Source: a virus. From it: DNA of 43,510 bases. The notes under the pieces are model-generated. The model did not search any database. It was not told the DNA's origin and saw only the letters and a program-made list of their open reading frames with translations. Location of the stretch: the IMG/VR virus record IMGVR_UViG_3300046557_000335, positions 1 to 43,510 of that record; one strand, written 5' to 3'. Numbering within the stretch: the stretch's first letter is position 1; the number at the start of each line of letters is the position of its first letter. This document shows, one piece after another, positions 15,817 to 24,911 of this stretch. Position numbers and translations under genes: made by a program.

Positions 15817-16218
15817 GTGGAGCTCGAGCAGGCCGTCTTCAACTTGGCGTCGGAAAGCAGCGAAATTGCCGGCTTGATTGGCGAAGCCGATCGTCTGAAG
15901 TTCTTCCGCGGCAAGCTACCGCAGGGCATTAGCTTGCCGGCTTCGGTGATTCAGCGCGTGACGACGACGCGAGATAAGTTGCCCTGCGGCACCATCCGCC
16001 TGGTGTCCGCAGTCGTTCAGATCGACCACTACGCGCGAACGCCAGAAGTCGCTCAAGAGGTTGGCAACGCGTTTCGCCAACAGTTTCTCGACTTCAAGGG
16101 CATGGCGGGCGATGTTGAATTGCGCGATGTAACCTTGCAGAATGAGTTCCCGTTGGGCGACCCCGAGCCGGGAACGGAACGCTGGTCTCAAAGCTGGCTC
16201 ATCTTCTACGTGGAGTGA
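15817..16218 (+). CDS. Tail terminator/completion protein, DUF3168
   Basis: A 133-residue protein from a GTG at 15817. It fits DUF3168: ELEQAVFNLASESSEIAGLIG at the start, LPQGISLPASVIQRVTT, a strand-rich middle and a C-terminal SQSWLIFYVE strand. DUF3168 proteins cap the tail tube at the head-proximal end. Position between gp10-like and tail tube genes agrees. Confidence 0.85.
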   Translation: MELEQAVFNLASESSEIAGLIGEADRLKFFRGKLPQGISLPASVIQRVTTTRDKLPCGTIRLVSAVVQIDHYARTPEVAQEVGNAFRQQFLDFKGMAGDVELRDVTLQNEFPLGDPEPGTERWSQSWLIFYVE

Positions 16219-16224
16219 TCCGAC

Positions 16225-16659
16225 ATGTCGACGAGCGAAGACACCCTGCTTGGCAATGATCTCGTTCTCGCCATGGGCGACGGGCTCAGCCCGGAATCGT
16301 TCATCGACTTTTGCGCGATCGGCGATGTGGCCGGCCTCGGCGAACAGAAGCCGCTGGTCGACGTGACCACGCTATGCGACGACGCTCGCAAGTTCCGCAA
16401 CGGTTTGAAGGAAGGCGCGCAGATGACGCTCGCCGCCAATCTCATCCAGGGCGACGAGCAGACGCGCGACTTGTTCGAGTCGTACCAGGCTGACGATATC
16501 GTCAACTTTCGGTACCGGATGAAGGGCGTGAGTCCGGCAGAGTACTTCGCGTTTTCCGCCACAATTTTGGGCTGGTCGATCGCCGGCGGCGTTGGCGCGA
16601 AGGCGGTCATGACCTTCACCATGAAGATCAGCGGATCGGTCGATTGGGTCCACACCTGA
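16225..16659 (+). CDS. Major tail tube protein
   Basis: A 144-residue protein, next in line after tail completion and before the frameshifted chaperones, which is the tail tube slot. It is rich in strands, with FIDFCAIGDVAGLGEQKPLVDVTTL and a C-terminal AVMTFTMKISGSVDWV beta segment. This resembles short siphovirus tube proteins and GTA-like tube proteins. It has no C-terminal Ig-like extension. Many copies polymerise around the tape measure. Confidence 0.82.
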   Translation: MSTSEDTLLGNDLVLAMGDGLSPESFIDFCAIGDVAGLGEQKPLVDVTTLCDDARKFRNGLKEGAQMTLAANLIQGDEQTRDLFESYQADDIVNFRYRMKGVSPAEYFAFSATILGWSIAGGVGAKAVMTFTMKISGSVDWVHT

Positions 16660-16721
16660 CAGCAGGGCTCGGTTGATTGATCCCCGGCAAAATTTCAACG
16701 ACAAGGCCGAGGGACAGACAG

Positions 16722-17036
16722 ATGGCAAAGTGGAAGTATTCATCCGAGCTCGTGCAGGTAGGCGAGAACTCGGTCAATGTTCGACAGCTGACAGCGAAGC
16801 AGCGCACGACCTTCGCGACCTATTCAGCCGATGGCAAGCAGCCGGCCGAGCTTCCCTTCCTTGTCGTCCAACTCGGCAACGCCGACAACCTGACGAACGA
16901 CGAAATCGACGAGATGCCCCCTGAGCTTCTGGACGCCGCCTGGCACAAGATCCTCGAGCTCACCGGCCTCAGAGTCAAAGACGACGGCACCGCGTCGCTG
17001 GCCGCGGGCGACGACGGCGAAAAAAAAGCTGGCTGA
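16722..17036 (+). CDS. Tail assembly chaperone, short form (G-like)
   Basis: A 104-residue protein (MAKWKYSSELVQVGENSVNV) that ends just after an A-run. The ATG at 16722 is preceded by GAGGGAC; the frame is open further upstream but without support. It binds and delivers the tape measure during tail assembly. The run of As at 17020-17027 lets a fraction of ribosomes slip -1 and make the longer GT-like form. Confidence 0.85.
   Translation: MAKWKYSSELVQVGENSVNVRQLTAKQRTTFATYSADGKQPAELPFLVVQLGNADNLTNDEIDEMPPELLDAAWHKILELTGLRVKDDGTASLAAGDDGEKKAG
17021..17027 (+). promoter_or_regulatory. -1 frameshift site of the tail chaperone pair
   Basis: A_AAA_AAA lies in X_XXY_YYZ register with the gene starting at 16722, three codons before its stop. 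A -1 slip continues at AGC TGG CTG and enters the downstream chaperone frame. This is the classical arrangement of lambda G/GT-type genes. Confidence 0.85.
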
Positions 17037-17422
17037 CAGGGGAGGAGCTCTTCCGATGCCGCCTGGCGATCGCGCTGGGGTGTCTGCCGTCGGAGGTTGA
17101 GGACATCCCTTGCACCGACTACGACCTATTTCAGCGCTACTGGCGCGAGGAACCGTGGGGTTCGTGGCGCGACAACATGCACGCGGCTATTATCGCCAGG
17201 CAAGTCATGCTCGGGCGTCTCAAGCCTGGCGTGCCGGTGGGGCTGGACGAGTTCCTGTTGGTTCACCCTGAGAAGCGCGCGGCGGGCAACGTCCAGGGCT
17301 TCATCCAGACGCTGAAGATGATGGCCGGCGGCAAACCCAAGTCGGCGCCGACGAAGCGGCCGCCGTCCGGAAAGGCGAAGTACTCGCAGGCGCCGAAGGC
17401 GAAACCGAGAAAGAGGCGATAG
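17027..17422 (+). CDS. Tail assembly chaperone, frameshift extension (T-like)
   Basis: This -1 frame has no start of its own at the correct place and continues from the slip at 17021-17027. It encodes LTGEELFRCRLAIALGCLPSEVE and the diagnostic YWREEPWGSWRDNMHAAIIA segment of tail chaperone C-terminal parts, then a Lys-rich tail. The fusion would run from 16722 to 17422. The tape measure gene starts four bases downstream. Confidence 0.85.
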   Translation, partial: SWLTGEELFRCRLAIALGCLPSEVEDIPCTDYDLFQRYWREEPWGSWRDNMHAAIIARQVMLGRLKPGVPVGLDEFLLVHPEKRAAGNVQGFIQTLKMMAGGKPKSAPTKRPPSGKAKYSQAPKAKPRKRR

Positions 17423-17425
17423 CCG

Positions 17426-19702
17426 ATGGCCACTATTGATCTCGCCAAGCTCGTCGTCCGTCTCGAGGCGCAATCCGCGCAACTCATTTCCGAGCTCGAG
17501 CGCGCGCGAACAGAAATAACCAAGTTTCAGAAGCACACAAACGACGTCCTCACATCATTCCGCAACGTCGCGGTAGCGGCGTTCACGATCGACAAGATCA
17601 AAGATTTCGTCACGGGCATCCTCGACGCCCAGGACCATCTTGCCAAGTTCGCTCAGTCGGCGGGCGAGAGCGTCGAAGAGGTGAGCGCGCTCAGTTATGC
17701 CATGAAGTCGTCAGGTGTCGACGCCAGCGACATTGCAGGCGTGTTCAAGAACCTCAACGAGAAGATTTCCGAAGCCGCGAACAATGCAAAGTCGGAAGCC
17801 GCAGTGCAATTCAAGGCGCTCGGGATCAGCGTTCGCGACGCGTCCGGCCAGGTGAAGACAGGATCCGAGGTGATGAAGGAGGCGGCGGACCGCTTCAAGA
17901 CGTTCGGCGAAGGCGCGGTCAAATCCGCCGATGCCGTGGCGTTCTTCGGCAAGCAGGGCGCCACATTGCTGCCGTTCTTGAATCAGGGGTCCGAAGGCAT
18001 CGCCAAGCTCGAGGAGAAGGCGCGGCAGTTCGGCGCCACCGTCAGCGGTGAGACCGCAGCGGCCGCGGAAAAATTCAACGATAAGCTGAGCGAACTCAAA
18101 ACCCAGCTTGTCGACGGTCTCGGAAACCGAGTGGCGGCCGAGGTGCTGCCAGGCATGAACGCATTGGCTCAAGTGTGGGACGACGACAGAGGTCGCGCAC
18201 AGGCATTCGCGGATGTCGCCGGCGTGCTGGCGATAACGCTCAAAGGCATTGTTGCGGTCGGTATCGTCGTGGTCGATCTGTTTCAGAATCTCGGCCAAGC
18301 GATCTACACCACGTTCATCGCACTGAACGATATCCGCGAGTTCGATTTCAAAGGCGCGCTCGACGAACTGAAGGACGGCATAGCATCCATCCGCGACAAC
18401 GCGTCGAAGGACGTCGACAAGATCAAGGCGCTGTTCGATCCGGACAACGTGCTGCAGGAAGTGGTCATCACCGCGAAGAAGATGACGGACATCGCGCCGG
18501 ATCTCGTGGGTGGCAAAGCGCTGCAGGATGCGATAGACGCCGCCGTCAAAAAGTTGAAAGACTTGGACACGCAGCTTTCCGGCCAGGTCGCGACGTTCGG
18601 TCTAGGCGAAGGCGCCGCCATTAAATATCGGCTGACGCTCGGCGACCTAGCCGACGAAGTGAAGAAGGCGGGCGCCGCCGGCGCGAAATTCGCCGCCGAT
18701 ATCCAGAAGCAGGCAGACGCGTTGCAGCGACTCAAGGACCAGAAGGACGCCGCCCAGGGCATCGCCGATATCAATGCCGAGATCGCGAAACTGTCGGGCG
18801 ATGTTGGCGACGCCGCCGTGCTCGAGCTCGACAAGAAGTTTACGGACGTGATCACCAAGCTGCGCCGGCTCGGCGATGACGCCGCGTTGAGTCAGTACAA
18901 CCTGCTGGTGAAATTGACCGCCGCGCAGGCCGACTACAATGACGAGCTACAGAAGGGATCGGTGATTCAAGATGAGCTCTCGCGAGACGAGGAGCGCATC
19001 AATCGAGCGCAACAATCCGGGGCGCTCACCGAGTTGCAGGCGCAGAAGCAATTGGGTGACGCCAGGCGCAAGGCGGCCGAGGATTTAACCGCGATCGCCG
19101 ACGCCCAACAGAAGATTGCGGATCAGAGCGACAACGATAAGCAAAAACAGGGTGTCGCCAAGTTGCGCGGCGAGATTGAGAAGCTGAAGGAGACGTCGGA
19201 TCTCGTCGGGCAATCCATCCGCAACACGGTGCAGAAAGACTTCGAAGACTTCGGCGTCGCCGCGGTCAAAAATATTCGTGACGTCGGCGACGCGTTCGGC
19301 GGCCTCATCAATAACATTGCGGACATGCTCTTGCGTATGTCGGTGCAGTGGGCGGCGAACAAGTTTTTCAACTGGTTGGTAGGTTCCACCGAGAGCTCGG
19401 ACGGTAGCCAGGGCATCTTCTCGACCGTAGCGTCTCTCTTCACAGGCGGTGGCCGCGCGATGGGAGGTGCCATGAATCCCGGCATCGCCTACGATGTAAA
19501 CGAGGTGCAGCCGGAGAAGTGGGTGGCGGATCAGCCAGGCCGGGTCGAAGATACGCGTCCCTGGGCGGGTCGCGGCGGCATGAGTGTCACGCAGTACATC
19601 AGCGTGCAGGCGCCGAAAGGTACGGTCTCGAGGGGCACGTTGACTCAAACCGGCGCGGCCGCAGCGCGCCAACTGCAACAGGCGAACGCGCGGAACAATT
19701 AG
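17426..19702 (+). CDS. Tail tape measure protein
   Basis: A 758-residue, mostly helical protein. Residues 1 to about 120 carry the family-like start (LVVRLEAQSAQLISELERARTEI, then FAQSAGESVEEVSALSYAM), and a hydrophobic segment near 263-298 could enter the host membrane during DNA injection. Long coiled-coil regions follow. The C-terminus has AMGGAMNPGIAYDVNEVQPEKWV, common in tape measures of this type. By the usual scaling of about 0.15 nm per residue, the tail would be about 110 nm. It lies directly after the chaperones. Confidence 0.93.
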   Translation: MATIDLAKLVVRLEAQSAQLISELERARTEITKFQKHTNDVLTSFRNVAVAAFTIDKIKDFVTGILDAQDHLAKFAQSAGESVEEVSALSYAMKSSGVDASDIAGVFKNLNEKISEAANNAKSEAAVQFKALGISVRDASGQVKTGSEVMKEAADRFKTFGEGAVKSADAVAFFGKQGATLLPFLNQGSEGIAKLEEKARQFGATVSGETAAAAEKFNDKLSELKTQLVDGLGNRVAAEVLPGMNALAQVWDDDRGRAQAFADVAGVLAITLKGIVAVGIVVVDLFQNLGQAIYTTFIALNDIREFDFKGALDELKDGIASIRDNASKDVDKIKALFDPDNVLQEVVITAKKMTDIAPDLVGGKALQDAIDAAVKKLKDLDTQLSGQVATFGLGEGAAIKYRLTLGDLADEVKKAGAAGAKFAADIQKQADALQRLKDQKDAAQGIADINAEIAKLSGDVGDAAVLELDKKFTDVITKLRRLGDDAALSQYNLLVKLTAAQADYNDELQKGSVIQDELSRDEERINRAQQSGALTELQAQKQLGDARRKAAEDLTAIADAQQKIADQSDNDKQKQGVAKLRGEIEKLKETSDLVGQSIRNTVQKDFEDFGVAAVKNIRDVGDAFGGLINNIADMLLRMSVQWAANKFFNWLVGSTESSDGSQGIFSTVASLFTGGGRAMGGAMNPGIAYDVNEVQPEKWVADQPGRVEDTRPWAGRGGMSVTQYISVQAPKGTVSRGTLTQTGAAAARQLQQANARNN

Positions 19703-19703
19703 C

Positions 19704-20345
19704 GTGGCATTCCTAGAAGATCCTCCGTTTCCGGCGTGCCCGCGCTTGGGCTACCAGGCCAACCCGAATTATTCGGTGACGATCAGCACGGCGGCCTCCG
19801 GTATCGAGCATCGCAACCGCAACTGGCTGCGGCCGCTGTCGACGTACGCGTTCACCATTGGACCGTCCAGCGACGACGAGCTCGTCGAAGAGTTGATCGA
19901 GTTTTGGCATGCCATGGGCGGGACGGAATGCGGATTTAGGTTCCGCGACTACTCCGACTTCAAGAGCTGCCGCAAACTCAGGACGCCGACGCGGCTCGAC
20001 CAGCTGGTGATACCGAACCCGGACAGTCCGGGCGGCTACCAGCTGCAGAAGGCGTACACCTTCGGCACACGCACGCAAAGCCGCGATATCTTGAAGCCGA
20101 TCCAGGGAACGATTCTGGTCGCCGACAACGGCGTGCTCAAGACAGAGGGCGCGCACTACATGTTGGACTACGCCACCGGCTTGCTGACGCTGTCATTCTC
20201 GCCGGCCGGTTTGCTCACATGGGGCGGCGAGTTTGATGTGCCGGTGCGCTTCGACTCCGACTTCCCGGTTGAGATTCAACAGGCGCGCGTGGAGTCCGTG
20301 TCGTTCCAACTTCGCGAGCTCAGAGTCGCCGAGCTCGAGGACTAG
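19704..20345 (+). CDS. Distal tail protein, DUF2460 (GTA gp12-like)
   Basis: A 213-residue protein fitting DUF2460: FLEDPPFPACPRLGYQANPNYSVTI, an FWHAMGGTECGFRFRDYSDF core and VPVRFDSDFPVEIQQARVESV. It is the first of the four-gene baseplate set shared by gene transfer agents and many siphoviruses (gp12 to gp15). GTG start one base after the tape measure stop. Confidence 0.88.
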   Translation: MAFLEDPPFPACPRLGYQANPNYSVTISTAASGIEHRNRNWLRPLSTYAFTIGPSSDDELVEELIEFWHAMGGTECGFRFRDYSDFKSCRKLRTPTRLDQLVIPNPDSPGGYQLQKAYTFGTRTQSRDILKPIQGTILVADNGVLKTEGAHYMLDYATGLLTLSFSPAGLLTWGGEFDVPVRFDSDFPVEIQQARVESVSFQLRELRVAELED

Positions 20346-20348
20346 CCG

Positions 20349-21236
20349 GTGTCGCTGATACTTCCCGCTGCGGCAACGCTGCATCTCGGCCGCTACTCGC
20401 GCCGCCTGACAATCTGCGGAGTCATTGAGAAGAAAGACGGATCGATCGTTCGCTGTACTCAACACGATGACGACCTTGAGATAGATAGCGGGGATCTCGA
20501 GGGCGTGTATCTCACCACGGCGGCCATCACCGGCAGTGACTTGAAGAGCGGCTCGGACTTGTCGCCGGACAACATGGAGATCTCCGGCTTCATTAGCGAC
20601 GCGTCGGTGTTCACTGGTTTCTCGGTCGGCGATATCGAGGCCGGGTTGTTCGATCGCGCGCCGTTCCAAACCTTCCTGTGCCAATGGGATGACGCCGGCG
20701 CCTGGCAGAAGGTGCTGCGCCGTGGTTTCCTCGGCGAGATCAGCCGGACCGCGGAGGGCCAGTTCCAATGCGAGTGGCGCGGCCTCTTGCAGAACTACCA
20801 GCAACTCATTGGGCGCGTGTATGGCGAGCGTTGCGACGTCGTCGATTTTGGCGACGCGAGGTGCACGATCGACGTAGAAGCCATCACCGTCACCGCGACC
20901 GTCACGGCAGTCACCAGCCGCCGCCGCTTCGACGCCACGCTCTCGCCTGGCGATCCGCATGGCACTGACTATTTCGACCTAGGCCGCGCGACGTTCACGA
21001 CTGGCGCGAACGCCGGATACTTCCGCCAGGTCAAGCGCGGCGCAGTCGACGGCACGAACGGCCACATCGACGTGTGGGAGTCGTTCCCGTTCGATATCGA
21101 GATCGGCGATCAGTATCGATTGCGGCCGGGTTGCGATCGCACGAAAACGCGCTGCCAGTTCTTCGACAACATGCCGAACTTCAGGGGGCACGGACTGTGG
21201 ATTCCCGGAGTGCCGTCGATTATCCGCGCACCATAA
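20349..21236 (+). CDS. Baseplate hub protein, DUF2163/BR0599 (GTA gp13-like)
   Basis: A 295-residue protein with an N-terminal DUF2163 domain (LHLGRYSRRLTICGVIEKKDG and the GDIEAGLFDRAPFQTFLCQW region) and a C-terminal BR0599 domain that includes the conserved cysteines in RPGCDRTKTRCQFFDNMPNFRG, which in GTA structures hold an iron-sulphur cluster. Starts at GTG 20349 and overlaps the peptidase gene by 40 bases. Confidence 0.9.
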   Translation: MSLILPAAATLHLGRYSRRLTICGVIEKKDGSIVRCTQHDDDLEIDSGDLEGVYLTTAAITGSDLKSGSDLSPDNMEISGFISDASVFTGFSVGDIEAGLFDRAPFQTFLCQWDDAGAWQKVLRRGFLGEISRTAEGQFQCEWRGLLQNYQQLIGRVYGERCDVVDFGDARCTIDVEAITVTATVTAVTSRRRFDATLSPGDPHGTDYFDLGRATFTTGANAGYFRQVKRGAVDGTNGHIDVWESFPFDIEIGDQYRLRPGCDRTKTRCQFFDNMPNFRGHGLWIPGVPSIIRAP

Positions 21237-21649
21237 GCGGAGCCGAGATCATCGCGACGGCGCGGGAATTTCTAGGCACCGAGTACAGGCACCAAGGGCG
21301 CACGCGTTTTGCCGTCGATTGCATCGGCCTGGTGATCGTTGTTATGGAGCGCCACCGACTCTTGCCGGCGGACATTCAGCGCGCGAACTATGGTCGGCTT
21401 CCACGCGCCGAGCTCATCGACAAGTGCCGCCATTATTGCCAGCGGCTCGAGGTGGCAGAAGTTGGTTGCCTCGTGCTCATCCGGTGGCCAGGTGAGAAGC
21501 ACGCCGGACACGCTGCGCTTTTCACCGGGTGTAATCTCGTTCACGCTTATGCGCAGATCGGAGCCGTGGTGGAGCACGGCTACCGCGGGCCGTGGGTGAA
21601 ACGCACCGATAGTTTTTGGCGTCTGCCGGGAGTCATGCCGGGTGGGTAA
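21197..21649 (+). CDS. NlpC/P60-type tail peptidase (GTA gp14-like)
   Basis: A 150-residue cell-wall peptidase that would open host peptidoglycan during infection. The catalytic Cys is C42 in the VDCIGLV motif and the His is H105 in HAGHAALF; a third polar residue may be H in NLVHAY. The GTG at 21197 lies inside the end of the hub gene; a longer frame from 21074 adds non-conserved sequence. Its end overlaps the large hub gene by eight bases. Confidence 0.88.
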   Translation: MDSRSAVDYPRTISGAEIIATAREFLGTEYRHQGRTRFAVDCIGLVIVVMERHRLLPADIQRANYGRLPRAELIDKCRHYCQRLEVAEVGCLVLIRWPGEKHAGHAALFTGCNLVHAYAQIGAVVEHGYRGPWVKRTDSFWRLPGVMPGG

Positions 21650-24600
21650 GTACGGGCAAGCGATCCTCACCGTTGTGGGCACCATTGTTGGCGCCTACTT
21701 CGGTTTCCCTCAGCTGGGCGCGATCGTTGGATCGCTCGCCGGCGGCTATCTCTTTCCGCCGCAGCTGCCAACGGTCAGCGGTCCGCGTCTCTCCGACATC
21801 ACGAACACCAGCGCGAGTGTCGGACAACCCATCCCTCGAGGATGGGGCACGTTCCCCGCGGCCGGCTGCATCATCTGGCAAGGCGACGTCCGCGAGGTGA
21901 TCGAATCCGACGACGTTGGCGGCAAGGGATCGCCGAGTCAAACCGTCAAGACGCCGACGTACTACCAAGACTTTGCGCTCGGTCTGAACGACGGCGTGAT
22001 CGCCGGCGTACGTCGCATCTGGGCGAACGGGAAGATCGTGTACGACCGCACGCCGCTTCAGCGGATCAGTCTCGGTGATCTCGCTGACGAAACTGAGGCG
22101 GCGTTCACGCAGCGCCTGGCGCAGACCGAAGTCATATCGCAACAGATGACGATTTACCTGGGCACTTCAACTCAGGATCCGGATCCGACGATTGAGGCGG
22201 CCGAGGGCGTGGGCGAGGTATCGGGGTTCCGCGACCTCGCGTACATCATGTTCACCAATTGGAAGTGCAAGCCGGAAGATGGCAACCGGATCCCGACACA
22301 ATGGAAGGTGGAGTGCTACACGGACGGCACTGAGAGCGACGCGAATCTCACGCTGTACGGCAATGAGGTGCTGTATCCCTGGATGACGGGTGACACCGAT
22401 CCGGTCGATGCGCGCAACACGAATACATGGGGCACGGACAGCGTGACGTATCCGTATTCCAGTTCGTCCGACGCGATCGCCGCTTACAACCTGGCGCTCG
22501 GCTCGGACCCGAATAAGGTGATCGAGGACAAGCGTTGGGGTTGGTACTCCAACGGCAATAACGACAAGATCATGCCGACGCTCGGAGACATTCCGAATTT
22601 CGAGGGCACCGCATGCCACATCTACTACGGCCGCTTCGACACTTCGGTGGAGAAGACGGTCGTCGGTTTGGTGCCGTGCGAGACGGTGTTCACCGGCGTG
22701 GAGCACATCATTTCCGGAAGCGGAGGAAATCCAGCGCCAGGCAATGACCACGCGACGTATCAAACCACGCCGGCCACGGATAACGCGTTCGGGTTCGCGC
22801 CCGGAACACAGTGGGGTCTATGCGGCGGTCCGCTCCATGCGATCTGGCGACTTGCCGACGCCGTAATTTATGTGCGCCGTGCACCGACAGCGCCGCCCGA
22901 TCCATGCTACGCGCCGCTGCCCGAGACAGATCTCTTCTGCCTGGACATCAACGGCAACCTCGTGCCGGCGGGCGATTGGGAACTGGACGGTTCGACGACA
23001 TACAAGGTGCTGCAGATTTACACGGAGAGCGGCGGCAACGTCTCGAAATATCCGCTCTCGCCGGCGCGGCCGCTCGGACACGCGGATTACAACGATCAAT
23101 ATTTTTGGGAAGACGCGTACGACGAAGCTGTGGCGCGCGGCGACATCGGTGCGGGCCTGGTCTATGGCGTCAACTATCCGGTGACTCAGGCGTTCGCTTG
23201 GCGTCGTCCGGCGGTATCCGGCGTCGTCGTAGTGAACCGCGTGTTGATCGCCGATATCATCACCGACTTGAGCATTGAAGCCGGTCTCACGCCGGCGGAT
23301 CTCGAGCTCTCAGACATCGCAGCGCTGACGGTGTTCGGCTTTGTCCGCACCAGGCCGATGAGCGCGCGGGCCGCGATCGAGCCGCTACGAGCGGTCGGGC
23401 TTTTCGACGGCTACGAGAGCAACGCCAAAATCAAGTTCACGCGGCGCGGGGCCGCGCCGAGCTTCGAGCTCACCGACGACGAGCTCGGCGTGGCGATCCA
23501 GGGTGAAGACGCGCCAAGCCGGATCACCACGCGCAAGCGACAGGAGTCTGAGCTTCCGCGCCGCGTGCGCGTGCATTACATCAGCCGCAGTCGTGACTAT
23601 GAGCCAGGCCAGCAGGACTCACCGACGCGGATCGAAGTCGACAGCGTGAACGACCTGGATGTCGAAATGCCTGTCGTGCTCGAGGATGACGAAGCCGCAC
23701 AGATCGCAACAATCGTGTGGGCCGATGCCTGGGCGTCGCGGCACCTTCACGACGTGGTAGTAGACGCCGAGCGGCACACCGTTGAGCCTACCGACGTCGG
23801 TCTGATACCAGTCGACGGTCGCGTTGAACGCATGCGCGTGGTGGATGTCACCGACACCTTCCCGTCGATTCGCAAGTTCTCAATGGTGCGCGACGATGAC
23901 GGCTCTTACGTGAGCACCGCAGTCGCCGAGCGGCCGCCGATTCGAATTCCGCCCTCGCTGCAACCGTTCTCGCCGCTCGAGTTCGTGCTGTTGGATTTGC
24001 CGGTACTGCGTGACGAAGACGACGACGCCGGCGTATATGCAGCCGCGCGGCCGCTAATGGCGGGCGCAACATTCCGCGGCGGTCAGATTCTGAGAAGCAC
24101 GGACGGCGGCGGAAACTACAGCGTGATCGCTCAGCTATCGAGCGAGACGACGATGGGGTACTTGAGTGCGGATGCGGGATCCGGACCGTCGACGACCTGG
24201 GATTGGAACACCGAAATTCTGGTAGAACTGCAAGGGGTGTCAACGCTCGAGAATCGAACCGAGGCTGCAGTCATCGCCGGCGCGAACTCCGCGGCGATCG
24301 GCGCGCACGGTCGCTGGGAGATCATCCAATTCCTCGACGCCGAGCAAGTCACCGCGAACCTTTATCGGTTGACCGGCTTGCTGCGCGGCCGACGCGGAAC
24401 TGAATGGGCGATCGGCACTGCGCTCGAGGGCGATCGCTTCGTGATGATCTCGACCGGCACGTTGTCACGCGTGCCGCTGGATCTCTCATTCGTGAATGCT
24501 GAGCTTCTGTACAAGGGCGTGGCGACGGGCGTGACGATCGACAGCGCGCCGGTGCTCACGTTTACCGGCGCCGGCGAAGCGCTCAAGCCGTTCTCGCCTG

Positions 24601-24911
24601 GCGGCGTCGGCGGCTATCGCAATACGAGCGGAGATCTGATCCTTCACTGGATCAGGCGCGGCCGCATCGGTCACACGCTAACCGCCGGAACGGATGTCGC
24701 GTTGAACGAAGAGCTGGAAGACTACGAGGCGGCGATAATCGATAGCGACGGCAATGAACGCCGCGTGATCAGTTCATTGACCACGGCCGCCACATACACC
24801 GGCGTCCAGCAGATCGTAGACTTCGGCTCGCTGCAAACCGCGATCAAGGTGCGAGTGTTTCAGATATCGGCGGCCGTCGGACGCGGCCACTACAGCGAGG
24901 CGACTCTGTGA
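21642..24911 (+). CDS. Large tail tip/hub protein (GTA gp15-like, J-like)
   Basis: A 1,089-residue protein. The N-terminus has a hydrophobic glycine-rich segment (ILTVVGTIVGAYFGFPQLGAIVGSL) followed by SDITNTSASVGQPIPRGWGT, typical of the tail-tip protein after an NlpC/P60 gene. The central part holds the RRVRVHYI and YEPGQQDSPTR region of phage tail TIM-barrel/gp27-like domains, and the C-terminal 300 residues are beta-rich with ENRTEAAVIAGANSAAIGAHGRWEIIQF. It forms the central hub and probably carries host contact regions. Confidence 0.88.
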   Translation: MGKYGQAILTVVGTIVGAYFGFPQLGAIVGSLAGGYLFPPQLPTVSGPRLSDITNTSASVGQPIPRGWGTFPAAGCIIWQGDVREVIESDDVGGKGSPSQTVKTPTYYQDFALGLNDGVIAGVRRIWANGKIVYDRTPLQRISLGDLADETEAAFTQRLAQTEVISQQMTIYLGTSTQDPDPTIEAAEGVGEVSGFRDLAYIMFTNWKCKPEDGNRIPTQWKVECYTDGTESDANLTLYGNEVLYPWMTGDTDPVDARNTNTWGTDSVTYPYSSSSDAIAAYNLALGSDPNKVIEDKRWGWYSNGNNDKIMPTLGDIPNFEGTACHIYYGRFDTSVEKTVVGLVPCETVFTGVEHIISGSGGNPAPGNDHATYQTTPATDNAFGFAPGTQWGLCGGPLHAIWRLADAVIYVRRAPTAPPDPCYAPLPETDLFCLDINGNLVPAGDWELDGSTTYKVLQIYTESGGNVSKYPLSPARPLGHADYNDQYFWEDAYDEAVARGDIGAGLVYGVNYPVTQAFAWRRPAVSGVVVVNRVLIADIITDLSIEAGLTPADLELSDIAALTVFGFVRTRPMSARAAIEPLRAVGLFDGYESNAKIKFTRRGAAPSFELTDDELGVAIQGEDAPSRITTRKRQESELPRRVRVHYISRSRDYEPGQQDSPTRIEVDSVNDLDVEMPVVLEDDEAAQIATIVWADAWASRHLHDVVVDAERHTVEPTDVGLIPVDGRVERMRVVDVTDTFPSIRKFSMVRDDDGSYVSTAVAERPPIRIPPSLQPFSPLEFVLLDLPVLRDEDDDAGVYAAARPLMAGATFRGGQILRSTDGGGNYSVIAQLSSETTMGYLSADAGSGPSTTWDWNTEILVELQGVSTLENRTEAAVIAGANSAAIGAHGRWEIIQFLDAEQVTANLYRLTGLLRGRRGTEWAIGTALEGDRFVMISTGTLSRVPLDLSFVNAELLYKGVATGVTIDSAPVLTFTGAGEALKPFSPGGVGGYRNTSGDLILHWIRRGRIGHTLTAGTDVALNEELEDYEAAIIDSDGNERRVISSLTTAATYTGVQQIVDFGSLQTAIKVRVFQISAAVGRGHYSEATL